From Singulisphaera sp. GP187 (GTDB lineage Bacteria > Planctomycetota > Planctomycetia > Gemmatales > Gemmataceae): a stretch of 41,361 nt of DNA. The notes under the pieces were generated by a model. The model was not told the origin of the DNA, did no database searches, and saw only the letters and a program-made list of their open reading frames with translations. Numbering within the stretch: the first letter of the stretch is position 1; the number at the start of each line of letters is the position of its first letter. The stretch lies in NCBI GenBank assembly GCA_945905925.1, contig CAMDQN010000056.1, positions 1-41,361 of the forward strand. Direction: 5' to 3'. Made by a program: the position numbers and the translations under genes. Shown here one piece after another: positions 23,293 through 31,322 of this stretch.

Positions 23293-23682
23293 ATGTTCGC
23301 ACGATTGGCTCTCGCCTGGTCACTGGCCTTCGGTATGGTCGGGTTTTGCCTGATCGCCGGCGCCGCGCAGGACAAGAAACCAGATGAGAAGAAGGACGAG
23401 AAGAAGGATGAGAAGGACCGTAAGGGGGCGGTGACCGGTGTGATCACCGCGAAGGGCGACAACTGGATCGAGATCAAGGCCGACGGCGAGGAGAAGGCCC
23501 GCAAGTACGTTCCGCAGTGGAAAGGTGGCGCCCCAGCCGCAGGCGGCGGTCCAGACAAGGACATGGTCGCGCAGATCAAGGGCACCGTCGTGAACAGTCG
23601 CGTGAAGATCGAGTGGCTATTCGAGGAGCGCTTCCGAGTCATGAAACTTGAAGTACTCAAGAAGCCAGAAGAGAAGAAATGA
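23293..23682 (+). CDS. Small secreted protein of unknown function
   Basis: 129-aa protein. The signal peptide spans about residues 1-25 (LALAWSLAFGMVGFCLIAGAA). A Lys/Asp/Glu-rich stretch follows (KKDEKKDEKKDEKDRK), then a small beta-rich domain (about 45-129) with GVITAKGDNWIEIKADGEE and QIKGTVVNSRVKIEWLFEERFRV. The latter resembles a small OB- or SH3-like barrel, but I cannot assign a family. GGAG 7 nt before the ATG at 23293 supports that start over a longer one at 23251. A short remnant of a related tail lies upstream (23176-23220). Confidence 0.75.
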   Translation: MFARLALAWSLAFGMVGFCLIAGAAQDKKPDEKKDEKKDEKDRKGAVTGVITAKGDNWIEIKADGEEKARKYVPQWKGGAPAAGGGPDKDMVAQIKGTVVNSRVKIEWLFEERFRVMKLEVLKKPEEKK

Positions 23683-23779
23683 TTCCCGTGGAGGGGGTTC
23701 GCGCGCGGTCTTCCCACGACCGAGCCGCATCCCGCAACGCGACCGGTTGGTGCCAATACACTCAACTCGAGGTTCCCCT

Positions 23780-24982
23780 ATGTCCCGCGTCCTGGTTCTG
23801 CCCGCCCTGATGCTCATCGCGGGTTCCGCGACGGCCGCGCCGAAACCCGACGCCGCGAAATACGGCTGGCACACCGACTACGCGACCGCGAAGGCGGAGG
23901 CGAATCGCACCGGCAAGCCGATGCTACTCGTCTTCCGTTGCGAGCCTTGAGGCGACTGCGCCCCGATAGACGAGCAGGTTGTTCGTCTCCACAAGGACAT
24001 CGCAGATGTCGCCGACAAATTCGTCCGCGTTCGACTGGTGAAGATCGCCGGGGCGGATCTGCGCCGGTTTGAATTCGACTACGATCTCACCTGGTTCGTG
24101 TTCCTCTTGAACGCCGACGAGACCGTCTACGGGCGTTACGGCGGGCGCGACGCGTTCGACGCCGAGGCCCGTCTCTCGCTGAAGGGCCTGCGCCACGCGA
24201 TGCTCCGCGCGCTGGAGGTTCACAAGGCGCCGCTGGCCGCGACGCCTCTCATGGGCAGAGCGGAGCGCGCCGAGGACTTCGCCGCCGCGGCCCGCCACAC
24301 CGGCTGCATCCACTGCCACAACGTCAACGAGTTTCGCCGGGCCGATCTCAAGGCCGCCGGGAAGTGGGACCGCAACAGCGTGTGGGTGTACCCGTTGCCC
24401 GAGAACGTCGGTATCACGCTCGACGTGGATGGTGGCGACCTTGTGAAGTCCGTCACGACCGGCTCAGCGGCGGAGAAGGTCGGGCTGAAGGCAGGTGACC
24501 GCGTCGCGAAGCTCAACGGGTACGGTATCGCGTCCTTTGCGGATGCATCGTACGCGCTACACAAGGCGCCGCCGAAAGGGGACATCTCGCTCTCGTGGAT
24601 TCGCGCCGGGAAGGAGACGACCGCCACGCTTTCCGTCACCGACGGCTGGCGAAAGACCAATTTGACGTGGCGGCCGTCGATGCTTGACATACTCCCCTCG
24701 GCGCCATTCAGCGGCGACGAGTTGACCGAGGCCGAGAAGAAGGCGTTGGGGCTGGATCCGAAGCACGCAGCGCTTCGCCAGGATGCAGAAGTCCACGCGA
24801 CTCTCAAAACCGCAGGGGTCCGGGGCAGGGATGTGCTGATCGGGTACGACGGGAAGGCTGTCGAGGGCGACATCAGCAGGCTGTTCGGCTACGTCCGACG
24901 AAACTACCTCGTTGGTGACGAAGTCACCATCAACGTCATCCGCGACGGCAAGCGCGTCGATCTGAAGTTGCTGCTGAAGTAG
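23780..24982 (+). CDS. Trx7/PDZ-type selenoprotein with in-frame TGA (Sec57) and a CxxCH motif
   Basis: 400-aa exported protein read through an in-frame TGA at 23948-23950. Signal peptide at 1-20 (VLVLPALMLIAGSATAAP). A thioredoxin-like domain begins GKPMLLVFRC54-E-P-U57-G-D-C60 and continues with DKFVRVRLVKI and WFVFLLNADETVYGRYGG. A c-type heme motif C176-I-H-C179-H180 follows, then a PDZ domain (about 205-290; GSAAEKVGLKAGDRVAKLNG) and a second PDZ-like region (about 325-400). The frame is open and homologous in style on both sides of the TGA, the stop falls exactly in the redox loop between two Cys, and a SECIS-like hairpin follows. GTG at 24038, the first start of the downstream part, lies mid-domain. 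An NCBI family name that I recall, Trx7/PDZ domain-containing (seleno)protein, fits. Probable periplasmic thiol redox role. CGAGG precedes the ATG by 7 nt. Confidence 0.88.
23951..23990 (+). promoter_or_regulatory. Candidate bacterial SECIS element
   Basis: Immediately 3' of the in-frame TGA. AGACGAGC (23968-23975) pairs with GTTCGTCT (23981-23988) in an 8-bp stem with one G-U pair and an AGGTT loop (23976-23980). Bacterial SECIS elements carry a GGU-type apical loop about 16-37 nt after the UGA (E. coli fdhF loop AGGUCU); here the loop starts 26 nt after it. Confidence 0.65.
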
Positions 24983-25128
24983 TTCGGAAGGACCCGCGAG
25001 ACCGGCGTGAGCCATCAGTCGCCACCTAGGTGAGGAGACGTGATCGCTGGCAACCTAACCGGGTTTGGAGTAAAGCGGACCACGCGGTATAAGTGAGTTG
25101 GGAGAAGTTGCACACCTCAGGCAGGCAA

Positions 25129-26565
25129 ATGGATTCGATCGAACTGCGAGACCTCGACGCGGCCCGGCACTACATCCTCGACGGATTGTTGCTCCAACGC
25201 GCGCTCAAGCCGACCGCGAACACCGTCCGGCGCGCTCTCGAATGGGCGATGGAGATCGCGTCCGAAGGCGACCCACTCCCGCCGATCGGGTTCGTCGCGG
25301 ACGTGGGCAACGTCGCGCTCGGGGTGGATTCCGAACAGCGTGTGCGCGAGGCGTACCCGGTTCCCGGTTGGCCGCCGGCGCTCGGACGCAGTTACGAAGA
25401 CCACGTTCTCGGAAAACTCTACGCGGACTGGACTTTCGAGCGCGCGGGCGACGCGCTGCGGAAGTACAAGGACAAGGACCGGGTTCGCGGGTTGGCGTAC
25501 ATCGTGCGCCAGATTTGCGACCGCGCCGGGATCGCCGGCGTGCTGCTCCCGCCCGCGGTGATCCGCGGGCTGCAAACCACCAACCCTGACGAGGTCATCC
25601 AGACCGGCTACGACGGCCTCGTGCGCGACGGCCCTTCCGCGCTGCTCGTTCAGATGTACGAATCGCTCGTGTCCGCCGGGCGTCGGATCGCGGAGGTACT
25701 CGCGCCCGAGGACGTGATCGCGCTGGAACAAGGAACGGCACTCGCCGACAAGGCCCAGTACGTCGCGCACCGGCAGATTCTGCAAACAACGGCGCGGATC
25801 GAATCCAGGCTCCCGGCGCGCCCGGTTAAGCCACTCGTCGGCCGCAAGGAAGTTCCCACTCGCGTGCTCGACGAGGATCAGTACCCGGTGGGCGGGTACA
25901 CGTCGATTTCCACGAAAGGCTCGATCGAGAGCCTGTTGCACTCGCAACTCGCGTACATGGAAGAGGAAAGCCCGGACCTGTTCGACATGAAGTTCGTGCG
26001 CGACGAACTGTTCTACTACTCACGCGACGAGAACCAGTTCCTGCGCCGGCGCCGGGCGTTTGCGTTCGTGCTGTACCCGGACCTTCTTGCGGCGCGATTC
26101 AAGGACGGCGAACTGCCGTACCAGCGTATCGTGTTGATCCAGTCCACGATTCTCGCGCTCGTTCGCAAGTTGACCGACTGGCTGAGTACGGACGCAATCC
26201 GCTTTGAAGTGCTGTTCGTGCTAGATAGTGGCAAGAACCCACTCGCGGAAGAGGCCTCGCTGCTGAAACTGCTGCTGCGCGAGCCGATCGAGCGCGGTGA
26301 TGGCGAGGTGTTGGAACTCCCGGATCACAACGCGGTGGTGACGCACCTGAACCGCTTGTCGCGTATGGCGCAGGTTCACTGCCTCGCGTCCGCGACGGAG
26401 CCGTTCGAGATGGACTTGGACAACGTGGTTGTTACCGAGTTGATCGTGAGCGGTCCACGCCCGGAGATCGGGAGCGGCGATGGCGTGGTCGCGGTACTCG
26501 ACGGCGAAGACCCGTTCGACGTGTGGCAGGAAACCGTGTTCCGCGTGCTCCGGTTGTGGGTGTAG
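25129..26565 (+). CDS. Unrecognised protein with possible degenerate vWA-like C-terminal domain
   Basis: 478 aa from the ATG at 25129 (a GTG at 25093 would add 12 residues). I do not recognise the family. There is no signal peptide or membrane span, so it is cytoplasmic. The N-terminal two thirds are mostly helical and acidic, with several Tyr and Arg. In the last third, RRAFAFVLYPDLL, then a long helix YQRIVLIQSTILALVRKL, then IRFEVLFVLDSG form a beta-alpha-beta order like a von Willebrand A fold. The metal site DxSxS is absent (YPDLLAARF instead). Proteins of this kind occur in MoxR/vWA-linked ternary systems, but no MoxR AAA+ ATPase lies in this window, so that is speculation. A strong terminator follows, so it ends its transcript. 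Confidence 0.75.
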   Translation: MDSIELRDLDAARHYILDGLLLQRALKPTANTVRRALEWAMEIASEGDPLPPIGFVADVGNVALGVDSEQRVREAYPVPGWPPALGRSYEDHVLGKLYADWTFERAGDALRKYKDKDRVRGLAYIVRQICDRAGIAGVLLPPAVIRGLQTTNPDEVIQTGYDGLVRDGPSALLVQMYESLVSAGRRIAEVLAPEDVIALEQGTALADKAQYVAHRQILQTTARIESRLPARPVKPLVGRKEVPTRVLDEDQYPVGGYTSISTKGSIESLLHSQLAYMEEESPDLFDMKFVRDELFYYSRDENQFLRRRRAFAFVLYPDLLAARFKDGELPYQRIVLIQSTILALVRKLTDWLSTDAIRFEVLFVLDSGKNPLAEEASLLKLLLREPIERGDGEVLELPDHNAVVTHLNRLSRMAQVHCLASATEPFEMDLDNVVVTELIVSGPRPEIGSGDGVVAVLDGEDPFDVWQETVFRVLRLWV

Positions 26566-26584
26566 CAAGCAGGTCCCGGCCAAG

Positions 26585-26618
26585 AGACCCAGCCTTCTGA
26601 TGCAGGCTGGGTCTTTTT
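26585..26618 (+). terminator. Strong Rho-independent terminator
   Basis: Perfect 11-bp stem AGACCCAGCCT/AGGCTGGGTCT with an 8-nt loop, directly followed by TTTT (the last stem base is also T). It lies 20 bp after the stop codon of the gene ending at 26565 and separates it from the ABC transporter genes. Confidence 0.92.
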
Positions 26619-26718
26619 GGCTCCGCTCCCTACATATATCAACCGCGGGGCGAACCGCCGGGCCGGTGACGGCGTATGGCGGGTAACGTCCACTTCGCTA
26701 CGACCACCGGGCCTGCGC

Positions 26719-28002
26719 ATGTTCTCGATGCTGACCAACGACCCAACCGTGCTGCTCGCCGGCGTCGTGCTCGCCACCGTGCAGTTCATCGCGGCGCTGC
26801 CCTGGCTGTTCGCTATCGACCCGAAAGGGTGCAAAGCAGCTGCCGCCAGCCCCGTTTCGCTCGGCTACGTCATCCTCGCCCTGATTGTCGCTGGGATCGG
26901 CGTGGCCGCGTTCCTCGGTTACAAAGGCGACGCGGCAAATCTCACTTGGTACGGTCGCTACCTCTACGGCGCGATCCTCCACCTGCAACTCATCATCGAC
27001 GTGTTCCTGTTGCTGCCGCAGTTCGTCATGATCGTGTGGCCGAAGGGCGGCGTGGTCGCGTTCGCCGCGTTCCGCGAGAGCTGCCGGCAGCCCATGTTCT
27101 GGCTCATCACCGGGGCCGCCACCTGCGCCATCTGGATATCCGTCGCGATCCCTTACTTCACGTTCGGCGACGACTACAAGATGATGAAGCAGATCGGCTT
27201 CGACATGGTCATGCTAGCCGCGAGCCTCTTCGGAGTGCTGGCCGCGAGCATGTCCATCAGCGAAGAAATCGAGGGTCGCACTGCCGTCACTCTCATGAGC
27301 AAGCCGGTGAACCGCAGGCAGTTCCTTATCGGCAAGTTCCTCGGAATCCTCATGGCCTGCATGGTCATGTCGATGCTCCTCGGCTGGACCCTAACACCCG
27401 CGCTGCGGGCAATGCGCGAGTTCGATCCGATCAACAACACCGCGGACCCTTCTGACCCACTCGCCGCTGCCACGGACAAGGTCGTGGATCCGATGACCTA
27501 TCAGGCGCAGAAGACCGTGGTGCCGCCGTTCAAGAAGGCCGTGCCGAGCGTGCCTGGCAAGGCCGTGGCCACCGGCGCCGGGTTGTGGTTCTCGGACGCA
27601 CTCGCCCACACGATGGGCATCGCCCTCGGGTTCGGGCAGGTGATGATACTCGTTGCGGTAGCGTCGGCGCTCGCGACCCGGCTGGCGTTCGTCGTGAACC
27701 TCGTCCTCTGTCTATTGCTGTTCTTTCTGGGCCACCTCGCGCCCGTCGTGGTGCAGGTCACGCAACAGGCTCGTGGCGGGGGGGTGGGCGTGGGACTGGT
27801 CGAGTTCCTCGGAAAACTCTTCGACGCGCTGTTACCGTCGCTCGAATCATTCAACATGAGCCGGGCGATCATCCGCGAGACTCCGCTCGACCTGTGGCAA
27901 TTCGGCGGCTACATCCTGACTGTGACCGGCTATTCACTGGTCTACACGACGATCGCGCTCCTCGCCGGGTTACTCATGTTCGAGGACCGCGATCTGGCTT
28001 GA
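26719..28002 (+). CDS. ABC-2 type transporter permease
   Basis: 427-aa polytopic inner-membrane protein with about eight hydrophobic segments. The central motif SEEIEGRTAVTLMSKPVNRRQFLIGKFLGI (about residues 180-210; given as position and key residues E182, G186, K206) is the coupling-helix region of ABC-2 permeases, in which E-x-x-G-R/T, a Pro and a GK pair are conserved. A large periplasmic loop (about 235-310) follows, rich in Asp, Pro and Val. An ATG at 26719 is chosen because upstream codons belong to no hydrophobic or conserved segment; the slightly later ATG (M4) is equally plausible. Such permeases need an ABC ATPase partner, but the next gene is an exporter with degenerate ATPase motifs. 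No competent ATPase is seen in the window, so the partner must lie elsewhere. Confidence 0.85.
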   Translation: MFSMLTNDPTVLLAGVVLATVQFIAALPWLFAIDPKGCKAAAASPVSLGYVILALIVAGIGVAAFLGYKGDAANLTWYGRYLYGAILHLQLIIDVFLLLPQFVMIVWPKGGVVAFAAFRESCRQPMFWLITGAATCAIWISVAIPYFTFGDDYKMMKQIGFDMVMLAASLFGVLAASMSISEEIEGRTAVTLMSKPVNRRQFLIGKFLGILMACMVMSMLLGWTLTPALRAMREFDPINNTADPSDPLAAATDKVVDPMTYQAQKTVVPPFKKAVPSVPGKAVATGAGLWFSDALAHTMGIALGFGQVMILVAVASALATRLAFVVNLVLCLLLFFLGHLAPVVVQVTQQARGGGVGVGLVEFLGKLFDALLPSLESFNMSRAIIRETPLDLWQFGGYILTVTGYSLVYTTIALLAGLLMFEDRDLA

Positions 28003-28007
28003 AATCG

Positions 28008-28165
28008 TTGAGTGTGAGTGGAAGACCGTGGAAGACAAGGCAGCGCAACACAGGCGGGTGGGATCGTCGTTCAGCGTGCGACCCGCGGGGTTGCCGCGAC
28101 TCCTGAGTCTGGTGCGAAGGTACCAACCACAGGCGCGACTTTCTCCAGCTTCACTCACACTCGCA
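28008..28165. repeat. Inverted repeat framing the gap before the ABC exporter
   Basis: GTGTGAGTG-containing arm (28008-28025) pairs with TTCACTCACACTC (28149-28165) across about 123 nt. The inner sequence has GC-rich partial pairing (CGGGTGGGATCGTCG against CGACCCGCGGGG). It fills most of the 237-bp gap. A structured leader or a repeat element is possible. I cannot assign a known RNA. Confidence 0.4.
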
Positions 28166-28239
28166 ATTCATCTCTGCTAGGCTGAACCTGAACGGGCGAC
28201 ACGCCCGTGGTCCGCTCGATTCCCTCGCCGAGGGCAACC

Positions 28240-30465
28240 GTGGCCACCAACGCACTCGACCGTACCCGCGCCGACTTCGTCCAGTCGCCGACCGCCCGCC
28301 GTGGTGCGGTCGTCAGTTCCGTCGGGTCTGCGGTCATATACGCGCTGCTCCTCGTGCTCCTCTACCTGTTCGTGGATCTGCTGGTCTGGCGTGGCGAGAT
28401 TCCTTCGTACACACAACTCACACCGAGCCAGAAGCGAGAGTTCGCCGACGAGTGGGCCAGTCACTCGGCCGCGGACCGCGCCGAAGCGGTCAACCGCCTC
28501 GGCTGGCCCGACCACCGCGCGAAACGTCTCGCCGCCCGTAACGACGACGAGTTGAAACCTCTCGCGAAGTCGAAGGCCGAAGAACGCCTTTTCATGGACG
28601 AGTGGGAGGCACGCTGGCAGGCCGGCGTGTGCCTAGCGCTTCGCGATCGCGTGACAAAGGGGGCAGCCGACATCTACCTCCCGTCGCCGGGCAGGGAGCG
28701 CACCGACACGGCCGAACTCGCCGACCCGGACACGAAGTCGCAGTATGGGTTGCTGAGTCTCGTCGTCCGCGAACGGAACCGGTGGACCGCACCGCTACTC
28801 GGTCAACTCGCGGCGTGGAACGGATGGGCGTGGATGCCGGGCCCGAACGGCTCCGCAAACGTGCCCTACCTCACCGGGCTGTTCATTCTCGCCTTTGGTC
28901 TCGCGGCCGTTCGCGGCATCCTCGTGAACGCATTGGCGTACCTCTCGGCCACGGTCACGCTTGACGCTGCCACACGACTCCGCCGCGCGGTGTACTTCCA
29001 CACGTACCGGTTAGGCCCGCTGACGATGCAAGCCGTGGGCACCGCTGAGGCCGCGGACCTGTTGACCCGGCGCGTCGAAGAGGTGAGCGACGCGATCCAG
29101 GCCCGGCTCACGGTCGCGGTCCGCTACTCGCTCACGGTCGTGCTCCTGATCGGGTTGATCGTGTTGGTCAACTTCTGGCTGGCGCTGAGCTTCCTCGCGC
29201 TAGCGGCTTTGGTGTGGCTGGTAGGCGGGCAAATGGCCGCGCACTACCGCCGCGAGGGGCGACTCGGCGAGCGCCAGGCCGGGGCCACGCTCGCGCTCCT
29301 GAAAGAGAGCATCGGGCTGTTCCGACTCGTGAAGTGCTTTCAGATGGAGCGGTTCAATCAGGCGCGGCTGGAGCGGCAGTTGACCGAATCCGGGCGCTCG
29401 AACTGGCGCCGGTTGCGCGGCAGCGCGATGGCTGGGTCGCTGCTCGGCTTGGTGGTGCTGTCCACTGGCGTCGCGCTGCTGTACCTCGCGTCGCGGGGTG
29501 TGCTCGCGGGCGGGTTCACGGTCGCCGGCCTCGCGGTGATGGCGGTCGCTCTCGTGTCGCTCGCGGTGCCCATCACGGCGCTGTTCGACTACGCGCAGAA
29601 GGTCCGGCGCGGGCGCGAAGCCGCCGACGCACTATTCGAGTTCCTCGACCGTCGGGGCGAAGCAACCGAGGCCGCGGACGCGGAGTTCCTTCCGGCGCTA
29701 ACGACGCGCGTCGAGTTCCGTCAGGTCACGCTCAACGACCCGGCCAGTGGGGAGACCATTCTCGAAAACGTCACGTTCGCGGTGCCGGCTGGCGCGAGCA
29801 TCGCGATCGTGGGCCAGAGCGCGGCCGAAAAGCACTCACTTGTCTACCTGATCCCGCGATTTCTCGACCCGTCAAGTGGTGAGATCCGAATCGAGGACAA
29901 GAACATTCGTTGGGTCACGCACGAGTCGCTTCGCGCGCAGGTCGCGCTCGTGATGCAGGATGACCTCACGTTCACCGACACCGTGGCGAACAATATCGGC
30001 GTCGGCGACCCAGAACACAGTCTTCCGCAGATCATCGAGGCGGCGAAACTCGCGCACGCACACCAGTTCATCGAGAAACTGCCCTACGGCTACGAAACGC
30101 TGATCGGGAACGGCGGGCACTCACTCACGCCGGGCGAACGGTTCAGGGTCGCGATCGCGCGAGCCCTGCTCCGCGACCCGTCCATCCTGATCATCGAGGA
30201 ACCGATCGGGCCGATCGACGAGGACACGCTCGCACTGCTTGACGACACGGTCGCGAGGGTGTCCGTCGGGCGCACCGTGATCTTCCTCGCGCAACGGCTA
30301 TCGACGCTCCGCAACGTGGACCGCGTGTTCCTACTCAAAGACGGCCACATCGTGGCGTCCGGCGCGCACAACGACCTCTGGAAGAATGACGACAACTACC
30401 GCCGGCTGCAAATCCTCGCGGACGCGACCGCGACCGAACACCCCGTGCTGAAAACTGAGGACTGA
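28240..30465 (+). CDS. ABC exporter-like protein with degenerate ATPase motifs
   Basis: 741-aa half-transporter (permease then ATPase domain). GTG at 28240 is preferred to that at 28207 since GAGGG lies 5 nt before it. TM1 is at about 30-50, then an extracytoplasmic insertion of about 150 residues, and the remaining TM helices at about 210-450. The ATPase domain is full-length and recognisable, but its motifs are broken. Walker A reads GQSAAEKHS (525-533; expected GxxGxGKST, so two glycines are lost). The signature LSGGQ reads LTPGE (629-633). Walker B ends IIEEP (653-654; Asp to Glu). The switch His is Gln (Q685 in AQRLST). The Q-loop Gln573 is kept. It is unlikely to hydrolyse ATP. It may be a structural or signalling partner, or one half of a heterodimer. 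The next gene starts 2 bp after the stop, so they are co-transcribed. Confidence 0.85.
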   Translation: MATNALDRTRADFVQSPTARRGAVVSSVGSAVIYALLLVLLYLFVDLLVWRGEIPSYTQLTPSQKREFADEWASHSAADRAEAVNRLGWPDHRAKRLAARNDDELKPLAKSKAEERLFMDEWEARWQAGVCLALRDRVTKGAADIYLPSPGRERTDTAELADPDTKSQYGLLSLVVRERNRWTAPLLGQLAAWNGWAWMPGPNGSANVPYLTGLFILAFGLAAVRGILVNALAYLSATVTLDAATRLRRAVYFHTYRLGPLTMQAVGTAEAADLLTRRVEEVSDAIQARLTVAVRYSLTVVLLIGLIVLVNFWLALSFLALAALVWLVGGQMAAHYRREGRLGERQAGATLALLKESIGLFRLVKCFQMERFNQARLERQLTESGRSNWRRLRGSAMAGSLLGLVVLSTGVALLYLASRGVLAGGFTVAGLAVMAVALVSLAVPITALFDYAQKVRRGREAADALFEFLDRRGEATEAADAEFLPALTTRVEFRQVTLNDPASGETILENVTFAVPAGASIAIVGQSAAEKHSLVYLIPRFLDPSSGEIRIEDKNIRWVTHESLRAQVALVMQDDLTFTDTVANNIGVGDPEHSLPQIIEAAKLAHAHQFIEKLPYGYETLIGNGGHSLTPGERFRVAIARALLRDPSILIIEEPIGPIDEDTLALLDDTVARVSVGRTVIFLAQRLSTLRNVDRVFLLKDGHIVASGAHNDLWKNDDNYRRLQILADATATEHPVLKTED

Positions 30466-30467
30466 CA

Positions 30468-31265
30468 ATGGCGTTCGAGATCGAATTGGCCGCGGCGCGC
30501 GAAGCCGCGGCACTAGCCAGCGACCTGCTGTGCCGCGAGTACGAAACGTTCGTCGCGATCCCCGACGCCCCGGTCACGATCAGCACGCACGCGGACAAAG
30601 CGTCGCAGGAGTTGATCCTTGCGTTCCTGCATGAGCGGTTCCCGGCCGACGGTCTGTGCGCCGAAGAGTCCACGCCCGCGTTCGATGTACTGCCGAAAGC
30701 TGGGCGCCGCGCGTGGGTGGTTGATCCGATCGACGGCACGCGCGGGTTCGCGAAGAAGGTCGGTCAGTTCTCGGTGATGATCGGTTTCCTCGTGGACGGC
30801 CAACCGGTCGTCGGCGTGGTGGCGGAACCGGCGCAACACCGGACGACGTTCGCATCGGTCGGAGGCGGGTGTTGGACGCACACCGACGCCGCGGAGCCGT
30901 CTCGCTGCGTGGTCTCGACTCGCGGTTTCAGTGAACTGGTTCTGGTTCAGAGTTGGGCGAAGACCGGAATGTCACCAAAGCCGGTGAAGGCGTTAACACC
31001 GCTTCGCACAATCGAAACCTATTCGGGCGGGGTGAAGCTCGCGCACGTCGCGCGCGGCGAGGCCGACGTGTACGCGAACACCTACGAAGCGTTCGCCGAC
31101 TGGGACATCTGCGCCGGGCACGTGCTCGTGACCGAGGCCGGCGGCACCGTCACCGACCTGAGTGGGAACCCGATCACTTACCAAAGCGCGAACTTCAGGC
31201 AGACGCGCGGGCTACTCGCAACGAACGGTGTCATTCACACCGAGGCAGTGGTTCGATTGAGTTGA
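30468..31265 (+). CDS. Inositol monophosphatase/CysQ family phosphatase
   Basis: 265-aa cytoplasmic, Mg-dependent phosphatase of the FIG superfamily. Signature motifs: AEEST (E66/E67), WVVDPIDGTRGF (D86, D89, T91) and WDICAGHVLVTEAGG (D213). The sequence GTRGF with Phe is typical of the family's 3'(2'),5'-bisphosphate nucleotidase/inositol monophosphatase group. The exact substrate among inositol phosphate, PAP or histidinol phosphate is not decided. Length is normal (about 260). The start lies 2 nt after the stop of the degenerate ABC gene, suggesting translational coupling. A half copy of the dispersed B repeat begins right after its stop. Confidence 0.9.
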   Translation: MAFEIELAAAREAAALASDLLCREYETFVAIPDAPVTISTHADKASQELILAFLHERFPADGLCAEESTPAFDVLPKAGRRAWVVDPIDGTRGFAKKVGQFSVMIGFLVDGQPVVGVVAEPAQHRTTFASVGGGCWTHTDAAEPSRCVVSTRGFSELVLVQSWAKTGMSPKPVKALTPLRTIETYSGGVKLAHVARGEADVYANTYEAFADWDICAGHVLVTEAGGTVTDLSGNPITYQSANFRQTRGLLATNGVIHTEAVVRLS

Positions 31266-31268
31266 TCG

Positions 31269-31310
31269 TTTAGCCTAAGGCTACTCGCTCGCCTTCGGCT
31301 TGCGGCTAAC
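31269..31310. repeat. Half copy of the B-family palindromic repeat
   Basis: 31286-31310 (CGCTCGCCTTCGG... through GCGGCTAAC, 25 nt) is identical to 9299-9323. The left partner is degenerate (GTTTAGCCTAAGGCT). It sits between two convergent genes. Confidence 0.75.
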
Positions 31311-31322
31311 CAGTTAACGAAG

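Noticed and set aside
24038-24982. Separate gene starting at the GTG after the TGA
   Set aside because: Its start lies in the middle of a thioredoxin-like domain, in the same frame as the 56-aa upstream part. There is no Shine-Dalgarno. One selenoprotein gene explains both parts better.
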